A DNA stretch of 64,000 bases from an uncultured Bacteroidota bacterium (lineage in GTDB: Bacteria; Bacteroidota; Bacteroidia; Bacteroidales; P3): assembly GCA_902777005.1 (NCBI GenBank), contig CACYSB010000010.1, forward strand, positions 1 to 64,000, given 5' to 3'. Made by a program: the position numbers and the translations under genes. Shown here piece by piece: positions 8,881-15,826 of the stretch. The notes under the pieces were generated by a model. It did not search any database, had not been told where the DNA came from, and worked only from the letters and a program-made list of their open reading frames with translations. Position 1 is the stretch's first letter. Every line of letters begins with the position of its first letter.

Positions 8881-11147
8881 GAAAGAAACTTGTTGCCGTC
8901 CTAACGGTATTGATGCTCACCGCAATATGCGTAGAAGCTGTAGCCCAACGTTTTGATGCCCGTGGCCTCACATTCCGTGACCCGGAGACCAACTGGATTG
9001 ACTCCGTGATGGCCACCCTGAACCTCGACCAGCGTATCGCGCAGCTTATGATGGTTCGTGTGCCGCTCGATATGGACGACCGTCAGGCCGCCGCTTTCAG
9101 CGAGGTTATGAATACCTACGGTGTCGGCGGCGTATGTTTCTTCACCGGTACCGCCGACCGGCAGGTCTCTATGACTCGCCGCTTCCAGCGCGACGCCAAC
9201 GTGCCGCTCCTTGTGGCAATTGACGGCGAGTGGGGCCTCGGTATGCGTCTCAAGGACATGTATTCGTTCCCCCGTGCGGCGCGTTTCGGCGAGGTCTCTC
9301 CCGACGCCGACAGCATCGTCTACCGTCTCGGTGCCGAGATTGGCAGCCAGTGCCGCGAGATGGGCATACACATCAATTTCGCCCCGGTGGCCGACATCAA
9401 CTCCAACCCCAAGAACCCAGTCATCGGCACCCGATCCTTCGGCACCGACCCACAGCGTGTGGCGCAGCTCGCCAGTCTCTACGCCCGCGGCCAGCAGAGC
9501 CAGGGGGTTATGGCTGTCGCCAAGCACTTCCCCGGCCACGGTGACACCGACAAGGATAGCCACCTCGAGCTGCCTGTCATCAACCACTCTCGTGCATATA
9601 TGGATACCGTCGACTTAGTGCCTTTCCGACGCCTTTTCGCCGACAGCGTGGGCGGTGTCATGATTGCCCATCTGCAGGTCAATGCCTACGACAGTCTGCG
9701 CCCCTCCTCGCTCAGCCCCGTCATTGTCAATGGGCTGCTGAAGCGCACCATGGGCTTCGACGGACTCGTCATCACCGACGGCATCGACATGAAGGGCATC
9801 ACCAACAGCTACCGCTCTGGTAACGCCGAGCTGATGGCTCTCCTTGCTGGCAACGACATCATCCTCCTGCCACCCAATGTCCAGGAGGCCATCGAGGCCA
9901 TCAAGACCGCCGCCGTCAAGCAGGACACTGTCCGCCGCCTCATCGACTACCACTGCCGCCGTGTCCTCAAGGCCAAATACCATTACGTCCGCCCCTATAT
10001 CCACAACGACCTCCGTGTCCCCGGTGAGGAGCACCGCTACATCTGCAACGACATTGTCTCCGACCTCAACCTCAATGTCGACCGCCGCATAGACAGTATC
10101 GTGGGCTCCGCCATCTCTCAGCAGGCTATGCCTGGTTGCCAGATTGTGGTGATGCACCGCGGGCGCGTCGTCATCGACCGCTGCTATGGTAATCAGACCT
10201 ACGACAGCACCGCTGCCCCCGTCACACCCGAAACCCTCTACGATCTCGCCTCCCTCACCAAAGTCTGCGCCACCACGTTGGCAGTCATGAAACTCGTCGA
10301 CAACGGCAAGCTCAGCATCAACGACAAGCTCAGCCGCTATCTTCCCTACCTCAAGAGCACTGAGAAGACCAACATCACCGTCAAGCAGGCCCTCAGCCAC
10401 TGCGCAGGTCTCAAAGCCTTCGACGCCCTCTGGCAGCAGACCTCCCTCCGCGACAGCATACCGCTCCTCGTGGCCAAAACCCCGCTCACAGGTAACAACG
10501 ACTACCTATACAGCGACTTCGGCTTCATTCTTCTCGCCGACATGGTCGAGCGCATCACCGGACAGACCCTCGACGAGTTCGTCGCCGACAACTTCTACGA
10601 CCAGATGGGCTTCACCTCCACCATGTTCAACCCCCTCGACAACGACATCCCTGCCGACGAGATCGCACCCACCGAGTTCGACTCCCTCCGCGGCCTCATC
10701 CGCGGCACTGTCCACGACCCCAACGCCTACGCCATGGATGGCGTCAGCGGCCACGCCGGCCTCTTCTCCAACGCACGCGAGGTGGCTCTCATCATGCAGA
10801 TGCTCCTCAACGGCGGCGTGCTCGACGGCCACCGCTACCTCAAGCAGAAAACCGTCGAAACATTTACCAGGCGCCACTTCGACAAGCAGGGCAACCGGCG
10901 CGCCCTCGGCTTCGACAAGCAGCTCTTCAACCCCTCCTCCAAAGCCCAGGTCTGCCCCGAGGCTTCGCAGGCCTCCTTCGGCCACACAGGCTTCACCGGC
11001 ACTATGGTCTGGGCCGACCCCGACTACCAGCTCGTCTATGTCTTCCTCTCCAACCGTGTGCACCCTTCGGCTACCCCCAACCGTCTCGCTCAGCTCAATG
11101 TCCGCACCGACATCCAATCCCTCCTCTACAACGACCTCCGCCAATAA
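8877..11147 (+). CDS. Exported GH3 glycosidase / beta-lactamase-like serine hydrolase fusion
   Basis: A 756-aa protein with a signal peptide (about 24 aa, ending EAVAQ). Residues about 30-370 are a glycoside hydrolase family 3 N-terminal (NagZ-like) domain with the diagnostic KHFPGHGDTDKDSH motif and a TDGIDM segment where the catalytic Asp is expected. Residues about 390-750 are a class C beta-lactamase-like domain with SLTK (SxxK), YSD in the YxN position and an HTG triad box. I see no full GH3 C-terminal domain between them, so it is shorter than the roughly 1000-aa fusions I know from Bacteroidota. A role in peptidoglycan turnover in the periplasm is inferred. It overlaps coaE by 4 bp. 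Confidence 0.88.
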   Translation: MRKKLVAVLTVLMLTAICVEAVAQRFDARGLTFRDPETNWIDSVMATLNLDQRIAQLMMVRVPLDMDDRQAAAFSEVMNTYGVGGVCFFTGTADRQVSMTRRFQRDANVPLLVAIDGEWGLGMRLKDMYSFPRAARFGEVSPDADSIVYRLGAEIGSQCREMGIHINFAPVADINSNPKNPVIGTRSFGTDPQRVAQLASLYARGQQSQGVMAVAKHFPGHGDTDKDSHLELPVINHSRAYMDTVDLVPFRRLFADSVGGVMIAHLQVNAYDSLRPSSLSPVIVNGLLKRTMGFDGLVITDGIDMKGITNSYRSGNAELMALLAGNDIILLPPNVQEAIEAIKTAAVKQDTVRRLIDYHCRRVLKAKYHYVRPYIHNDLRVPGEEHRYICNDIVSDLNLNVDRRIDSIVGSAISQQAMPGCQIVVMHRGRVVIDRCYGNQTYDSTAAPVTPETLYDLASLTKVCATTLAVMKLVDNGKLSINDKLSRYLPYLKSTEKTNITVKQALSHCAGLKAFDALWQQTSLRDSIPLLVAKTPLTGNNDYLYSDFGFILLADMVERITGQTLDEFVADNFYDQMGFTSTMFNPLDNDIPADEIAPTEFDSLRGLIRGTVHDPNAYAMDGVSGHAGLFSNAREVALIMQMLLNGGVLDGHRYLKQKTVETFTRRHFDKQGNRRALGFDKQLFNPSSKAQVCPEASQASFGHTGFTGTMVWADPDYQLVYVFLSNRVHPSATPNRLAQLNVRTDIQSLLYNDLRQ

Positions 11148-11203
11148 CTCATCCCTCATCATTCATCACTCATCACTCATCACTCATCACTCATCACTAA
11201 ACC
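11148..11203 (+). repeat. Heptanucleotide tandem array filling the whole gap (CTCATCA)
   Basis: The 56-bp gap between a stop codon (11145-11147) and the next ATG (11204) is exactly eight heptamers: CTCATCC, CTCATCA, TTCATCA, four CTCATCA, and CTAAACC. No other sequence is present between the genes. Confidence 0.9.
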
Positions 11204-11989
11204 ATGTCCTCTTTCACCAAATGGCTCCTCGCCGGCCTTGGATGGGCACTGGGCGGCCCCATAGGCGCCATCCTCGGCTACTTTCTTGGCAAAAGCATCT
11301 CCGGCTCCTCCGACAGTGTGTATACGGATACTTCCTCGCAGGGGCACCGTGGCCCCTATCGTAACACCGGCACACGGCAGGACATCGACGCTGCCCTCAT
11401 GGTACTCATCGCCGCCGTCATGAAGGCCGACGGCGAGGTGCGCCGCAGCGAGCTCGACTACGTCAAGCGCTTCCTCCTGAAGAACTATGGCGAAGCACGT
11501 GGCAAGGAGATTCTGCAGGTGCTGAAGCAGATGGTTGAGCAGGATATCCCCGTCGACCAGGTTTGCGCCCAGATCAAGGTCAACACCGACTACAGCACTC
11601 GCTATCACATGGTCGACTTCCTCTTCGGCATCGGTGGCGCCGACGGCGAGTTCCACCAGTCCGAACTCAGCATGCTGCGCCTCATTGCACAGTATCTTGG
11701 CATTTCGCAGTACGACTACACCTCTATCCATGAGCGCCATGTAGGCCACTCAAGCAATCAAGCATTCGGTCATTCAAACAATCAAAAAGACCCATACAAA
11801 GTCTTGGGCATTGCCAAGGACGCTTCCGACGACGAGGTGCGCCGCGCCTACCGCCGCATGGCCATGAAGTACCACCCCGACCGCGTCGCCGGCATGAGCG
11901 AGGAGCTCCAGCGCAACGCTGCCGAGCAGATGAAGGCGATCAACAGCGCCTACGAAGCAATAAAACAGCAAAGGCCATCCCTTAAGTAA
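11204..11989 (+). CDS. TerB-like / DnaJ domain protein (DjlA-like architecture)
   Basis: A 261-aa protein. The N-terminus has a glycine-rich hydrophobic segment (LLAGLGWALGGPIGAILGYF) that may anchor it. Residues about 60-170 are a TerB-like helical domain (LMVLIAAVMKADGEVRRSEL and FLFGIGGADGEFHQSEL). Residues about 198-258 are a J domain with the invariant HPD (KYHPDR), which stimulates Hsp70 ATPase. E. coli DjlA has the same order of parts. The linker between TerB and J domains is encoded by five 8-bp repeats (11747-11786). The gene follows an all-heptamer gap and converges on a minus-strand gene. Confidence 0.85.
   Translation: MSSFTKWLLAGLGWALGGPIGAILGYFLGKSISGSSDSVYTDTSSQGHRGPYRNTGTRQDIDAALMVLIAAVMKADGEVRRSELDYVKRFLLKNYGEARGKEILQVLKQMVEQDIPVDQVCAQIKVNTDYSTRYHMVDFLFGIGGADGEFHQSELSMLRLIAQYLGISQYDYTSIHERHVGHSSNQAFGHSNNQKDPYKVLGIAKDASDDEVRRAYRRMAMKYHPDRVAGMSEELQRNAAEQMKAINSAYEAIKQQRPSLK
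11747..11786 (+). repeat. In-frame octanucleotide array in the linker of the TerB-DnaJ gene
   Basis: Five consecutive 8-bp units: CACTCAAG, CAATCAAG, CATTCGGT, CATTCAAA, CAATCAAA. They encode a Gly/His/Ser/Asn/Gln-rich linker between the two domains. Codon composition differs sharply from the GC-rich sequence on either side. Confidence 0.8.
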
Positions 11990-11998
11990 ACCAAAAGA

Positions 11999-12017
11999 GG
12001 CTGACATCACGTCAGCC
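11999..12017 (-). terminator. Intrinsic terminator in a convergent gap
   Basis: GGCTGAC, a five-base loop and GTCAGCC form a perfect 7-bp stem. On the minus strand it is followed by TCTTTT, so it best serves the nucleoside phosphorylase gene that ends at 12051. Confidence 0.6.
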
Positions 12018-12050
12018 CCTACTTCTATATTCTATAACCTGTAACCTGTC

Positions 12051-12944
12051 TCACGCCAGCCTCTCCACCACTGTGCCGACCAGCTGGCGCATCGGCTCGT
12101 GGTAGTCGTTCAGGAAAGTCCCCTTCGGACGGTTGGCTATTATCAGGCACACCGTCAGCGCCTCGTGGCCCAGCATGTGGCTGAAGCCGTAGATGGCCGA
12201 CGTCTCCATCTCGAGGTTCGTTACCCGCAGGCCCCTTATCTCCTTGAGGTTGCGTACCTCGCGCGGTGTGCGGCAGGTCCTGAACAGGCGGTAGTAGTCA
12301 CCCCACTCGAACGATGCCAGCTTCTCGTTGAGATCCTCCATGGCGGGGTGCAGCCTCACCGTGCGGCCCTGCGGACCGTAGAAGCCCGGTGCCGTTGCCG
12401 TAATGCCTTGGTGCATGTCGTGGGCCACGAGCTCCAGCAGCGTGGCGCTGCCCTGCACATAGTAGGGGCGTGCCGTACCGGCCGGAAGCTCCATGTGCTC
12501 GGCGAAAGCCGCCTCCATCTCGGGCAGCGGTGTGCGCCACTCCTTGTAGTAGTTCATCAGCCCGTCGAAGCCTATGGCGCATACCGACGCCACACGGCTG
12601 CCGCAGTCTATCTCGCCCTGCAGCGAGCCGCTGGTGCCTATGCGCACTATCTGCAGCTGCCGCCCGTCGGCGGCAACGTCGAGCTCCGTCATCACTATGT
12701 CGATGTTGTCGCACCCCATGCCCGTCGACAGGGCCGTCATGCGGCTGCCGTGGTAGCGCCCCGTCACTGCGTGCAGCTCGCGGTTCAGGCTCTCATGCTC
12801 CACGCTGTCGAAGATGCCTTTGAACATCTCGACGCGCCCAGGGTCTCCAACGAGCAACACCTTGTCGGCCAAGGTGTCGCTCGTCAGGTGTATGTGGTAG
12901 AGGCTGCCGTCGGCGGCCAGTGGTAGTTCGCTCGGTCTAATCAT
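12051..12944 (-). CDS. Nucleoside phosphorylase, uridine phosphorylase family
   Basis: A 297-aa cytoplasmic enzyme of the PNP/UDP phosphorylase superfamily, expected to cleave nucleosides with phosphate for salvage. Visible signatures are VLLVGDPGRVEMF near the N-terminus (phosphate-binding GDPxR), STGMGCDNIDIVMTELD, the GTSGSLQ strand, and NLEMETSAIYGFSHMLGH, where the Glu-Met-Glu contacts the ribose. The match is closest to uridine phosphorylases, but base specificity cannot be read from the sequence. It lies 13 bp downstream of the secreted repeat-protein gene and may share its promoter. Confidence 0.9.
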   Translation of the reverse strand: MIRPSELPLAADGSLYHIHLTSDTLADKVLLVGDPGRVEMFKGIFDSVEHESLNRELHAVTGRYHGSRMTALSTGMGCDNIDIVMTELDVAADGRQLQIVRIGTSGSLQGEIDCGSRVASVCAIGFDGLMNYYKEWRTPLPEMEAAFAEHMELPAGTARPYYVQGSATLLELVAHDMHQGITATAPGFYGPQGRTVRLHPAMEDLNEKLASFEWGDYYRLFRTCRTPREVRNLKEIRGLRVTNLEMETSAIYGFSHMLGHEALTVCLIIANRPKGTFLNDYHEPMRQLVGTVVERLA

Positions 12945-12957
12945 ATTTCATTAAAGT

Positions 12958-14025
12958 TTAGCGGCGCGTGGGGTTGGCGTTCGTGCTGCTGCCGCTGCGC
13001 GACGCCGGTGTCTGCGTCGTTGTGGTGCCCTTGCTGTCGTCCCTCTTCTCGCTGCGGCTGGGCGTGGTCGTCGTCGTGCTGCTGCCGCTGCGCGATGCCG
13101 GTGTCTGCGTCGTTGTGGTGCCCTTGCCGCTGTCCCTCTTCTCGCTGCGAGTGGGCGTGGTCGTCGTCGTGGTGCTGCCGCTGCGCGACGGTGTAGTTGT
13201 CGTGGTGCTGCCGCTGCGCGACGGTGTAGTTGTTGTGGTGCTGCCGCTGCGCGACGGTGTGCCAGTCTGCGAGGCCCCCTGCTCCTTGCCGCTGCGCGTC
13301 GGGGTGGCGGGAGTGTCGCTGCGCGAAGGGTTGGCGCCCGTCGTGGGCGACGTGGCTGTGCCGCTCTGCGTCGGTGTCGGACGCACACCCGACGAGCTGC
13401 GCGAAGGCTGCGGCGTCTCTATCTGCGGCCGGTCTACGCCGGGCGTCCATGTGCCGCGCGGCTTCGGTGCCGGAGTGTGCGGTGCGCGCATATAGTAGGG
13501 GTGTATCGGGTGCACGGCGGGACCGCTGTGGTGGTGCGCCGGCGGTGCCGGTGGCATCCATCCGTGGCGGTGCACGTCATAGTGGTAGGTGCGCACATAT
13601 CCCGGGCGGTGCGTCACACGCGTATAGTGGTTGTATGCCGGCACCGTCCATGCGAACGCCGGCCTGTGCAGGGAGCCCGACGTGCGGAAGCGCAGCGCCT
13701 GCGCCGCATTGTACATCCGCCCCGCGCTGTAGAGCCAGATGCACTGCAGGTCTATCGGCATGTAGATCTCCTCGCCCGTGTAGGCGTCCCAGCCGTAGAT
13801 CCACAGCTCGTAGTAAGCCGAGTTCACCCTCTCCGCCCACACCTCGTTCAGCAGTACGTAAGTCTCGATCTCGTACTCGTAGCCGCAGTATATCATCAGC
13901 TCGCTCTGGCGGTTCAGGTAGCTCACCGCCCTGTCGGCCTGGCTGCGCGTGAAGTAGAGCACCGACGTGGCGCTCGCCGTGATGGCCCAAGCCATCATAA
14001 CTACTAAGAATGCAATGCGTTTCAT
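12958..14025 (-). CDS. Secreted protein with Ser/Thr/Arg-rich C-terminal repeats
   Basis: A 355-aa protein with a clear signal peptide (MKRIAFLVVMMAWAITASA). Residues about 20-130 look like a compact globular domain rich in Tyr and Trp. Residues about 130-185 are His/Pro-rich. The last 150 residues are low-complexity, basic and Thr-rich: 11-residue units such as SGSTTTTTPSR and two longer units containing SEKRD and KGTTTTQTPASRSG. The tail looks like an extended, possibly cell-wall- or glycan-facing segment; it could be a target of O-glycosylation, which is inference. I recognise no family. A TAnnTTTG promoter lies 39 bp upstream. Confidence 0.75.
   Translation of the reverse strand: MKRIAFLVVMMAWAITASATSVLYFTRSQADRAVSYLNRQSELMIYCGYEYEIETYVLLNEVWAERVNSAYYELWIYGWDAYTGEEIYMPIDLQCIWLYSAGRMYNAAQALRFRTSGSLHRPAFAWTVPAYNHYTRVTHRPGYVRTYHYDVHRHGWMPPAPPAHHHSGPAVHPIHPYYMRAPHTPAPKPRGTWTPGVDRPQIETPQPSRSSSGVRPTPTQSGTATSPTTGANPSRSDTPATPTRSGKEQGASQTGTPSRSGSTTTTTPSRSGSTTTTTPSRSGSTTTTTTPTRSEKRDSGKGTTTTQTPASRSGSSTTTTTPSRSEKRDDSKGTTTTQTPASRSGSSTNANPTRR
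12983..13270 (-). repeat. Coding tandem repeats, 93-bp and 33-bp units
   Basis: Two units of 93 bp (starting near 12983 and 13076, 31 codons each) are followed by three units of 33 bp (near 13169, 13202 and 13235, 11 codons each). All periods are multiples of three, so copy-number change would lengthen or shorten the Thr/Ser/Arg tail without a frameshift. Confidence 0.8.
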
Positions 14026-14063
14026 AGAGCGTTGTCTTTTATGTTTTCATCTATTTAGTGCTG

Positions 14064-14071
14064 CAAAGATA
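14064..14071 (-). promoter_or_regulatory. Promoter of the secreted repeat-protein gene
   Basis: Minus-strand TATCTTTG followed by CAG, an exact TAnnTTTG box 39 bp upstream of the ATG at 14025. DPR2 lies just beyond it. Confidence 0.7.
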
Positions 14072-14140
14072 CAAAATATTTCACAAATGGCCTCCCCGGC
14101 ACCAAATTATTTTCAGACTCGCGCCGCAACCCAGCCGACA

Positions 14141-14247
14141 CGCCTCCGTATCCTCTCCGTCTGTTCTACGCTTGTTTACCGGTTGTTTTACGCTTTTGTA
14201 CCGTTAAACAATGGTAGAACAAGCGTAGAAATGACGGAGGGGAGGCG
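14141..14247 (+). repeat. Dispersed palindromic repeat, copy 2 (DPR2, type II)
   Basis: Between divergent genes. Outer arms CGCCTCC (14141-14147) and GGAGGCG (14240-14246) pair. Inside them TTCTACGCTTGTT (14164-14176) pairs perfectly with AACAAGCGTAGAA (14218-14230). The left half is three 11-bp units (TGTTCTACGCT, TGTTTACCGGT, TGTTTTACGCT). About 58 bp of the core is nearly identical to copy 3, ten kilobases away. Confidence 0.88.
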
Positions 14248-14352
14248 TAGGGGAGGCAGAGGGGAGGTGGAGAGGTGGCGGCGGAAGGTGGTGTGGAGTT
14301 GTTTTTTGTGGAGTGAAAAATGAAAAAAAGTTGCTATATATGATTTTTTTCG

Positions 14353-14360
14353 TATATTTG
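14353..14360 (+). promoter_or_regulatory. Promoter of the OmpA-like gene
   Basis: TATATTTG followed by CA, with TTG at 14331-14333 at the right spacing for a -33 element. It lies 32 bp before the preferred ATG at 14392. Confidence 0.7.
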
Positions 14361-14391
14361 CACTTTGAAATAATATGTAAAAATGTACATA

Positions 14392-15819
14392 ATGAAACGT
14401 ATATTTGTTGCATTACTTGCTGTGGCACTGGTTGTTGGCGCTGCCGGCGACGTTCAGGCCCAGAACAAGAAAAAGAAGTCGGGCAAGGCTAAGACCACCC
14501 AGACGACGAAGAAGAAAAAGGCTGCTGCGCCCCCGGCGCCGGTGTTCACCGACGTGGAGCTGCCCTACAACAGCAACGACTGCCTCTTCGCCATTCCGCT
14601 GCAGATGGACCAGACCTACGGTCCGACGACGGCCCCCGACGGCGGTGGCCGCGTGCAGGAGGTGGTGGCCGACAAGCTGCACCCGAACCTCTTCGAGCGC
14701 GAGCACAACTCGGTGTGGTACAAGATTACGATACCGTACAACGGACAGCTGGAGATCAGCATAGCGCAGCGCAGCGAGTGGGACGACTATGACTTCCTGG
14801 TGTACAAGTACACCGGCGTCTACTTCTCGAACCAGGTGCTGCTCAACAAGGTGGCTCCCGTGGCCGTGAACCTCGGCGCTGTGGACAGCAACAGTCTGGC
14901 CGCCGCCGCTCTGAAGGCCAACGAGCGTCAGCCGAAGGGTAAGACCGAGGCCCAGCCCAAGAAGAAGAAGGACGATGCGGAGCCTGACTTCACGCTGCCC
15001 GCCGAGCCGAAGCCGACCATCGGCATGAGCATCGACGCCAAGGACAAGATGCTCACCAAGAAGCAGTACGGCGGCTTTATCAAGTCGATACCTGTGCGCA
15101 TGGGCGAGGAATACTACATCGTGCTCGACAACCGCTCGGAAGGCGGCCAGGGACACACCATCACCTGCAGCGTGCATGCCGACGCCTACGAGCCTTTGGT
15201 GCTTTTCTACGACCGCAAGGGGAAGCGCTATGTCGACGTGGACCTGATGATACTGGAGAGGGGCGGCCAGGGGGGCGAGCGCCCGATAGTGAAGGACGCG
15301 CACTACCGCGGCGGCAAGGTGAAGTTCATCCCGGGCTTCAGCTACACGCTGTATGCCAAGCGTGACGGCTATTTCTCGATATACCGCGAGTTCAACGCGA
15401 GCGACCTGATGCTGCACGACACTATAATGATGACCTATATGGAGCGTACGGAGCGCGGTGCTTCGTTCCCCATCAAGAACGTGTATTTCGAGGACGGCGA
15501 GTCTACCTTCATAGAGGGCACGGACACGGCGCTGATGCAGTATGTGGCCATGTTCCTGAACCACCCCGACATCACGTTCCTGGTGAAGGGCTATGTGCAG
15601 AGCTACGGTGTGAATGCCGAGGCCGACATGCTGCTGTCGCTCGACAGGGCGAAAGCCATCAAGGAGTATTTCGTGCAGCACGGCATTGCCGCCGACCGCA
15701 TAACGACAGCCGGTATGACAAAGAATGAGATCAAGCGTGCCGCCGCCGCTGCCCTCGACAAGGGTGCTGGCTTCAGCGGTGTGAAAGCCGAACTCATCAT
15801 CACCGGCAAGAAGGAATAG
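14392..15819 (+). CDS. OmpA-like C-terminal domain protein, exported
   Basis: A 475-aa protein from the ATG at 14392 (an ATG three codons upstream is less likely). The signal peptide ends near GDVQAQ and is followed by a Lys-rich stretch (NKKKKSGKAKTTQTTKKKKA). The middle holds a beta-rich region with an exposed Lys/Glu-rich insert near residues 170-200. Residues about 355-475 resemble the OmpA peptidoglycan-binding fold (PIKNVYFEDGESTFIEGTD, then LSLDRAKAIKEYFVQHGI and RITTAG). An envelope tethering role follows from the family. It lies 7 bp upstream of the alpha-2-macroglobulin-like gene, so the two are probably co-transcribed. Confidence 0.8.
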   Translation: MKRIFVALLAVALVVGAAGDVQAQNKKKKSGKAKTTQTTKKKKAAAPPAPVFTDVELPYNSNDCLFAIPLQMDQTYGPTTAPDGGGRVQEVVADKLHPNLFEREHNSVWYKITIPYNGQLEISIAQRSEWDDYDFLVYKYTGVYFSNQVLLNKVAPVAVNLGAVDSNSLAAAALKANERQPKGKTEAQPKKKKDDAEPDFTLPAEPKPTIGMSIDAKDKMLTKKQYGGFIKSIPVRMGEEYYIVLDNRSEGGQGHTITCSVHADAYEPLVLFYDRKGKRYVDVDLMILERGGQGGERPIVKDAHYRGGKVKFIPGFSYTLYAKRDGYFSIYREFNASDLMLHDTIMMTYMERTERGASFPIKNVYFEDGESTFIEGTDTALMQYVAMFLNHPDITFLVKGYVQSYGVNAEADMLLSLDRAKAIKEYFVQHGIAADRITTAGMTKNEIKRAAAAALDKGAGFSGVKAELIITGKKE

Positions 15820-15826
15820 CAGACAT

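Noticed and set aside
13076..13270. Regular direct repeats resembling a CRISPR array
   Set aside because: The repeats are in frame in an open coding region, have no unique spacers and encode a low-complexity protein tail. No cas genes are present.
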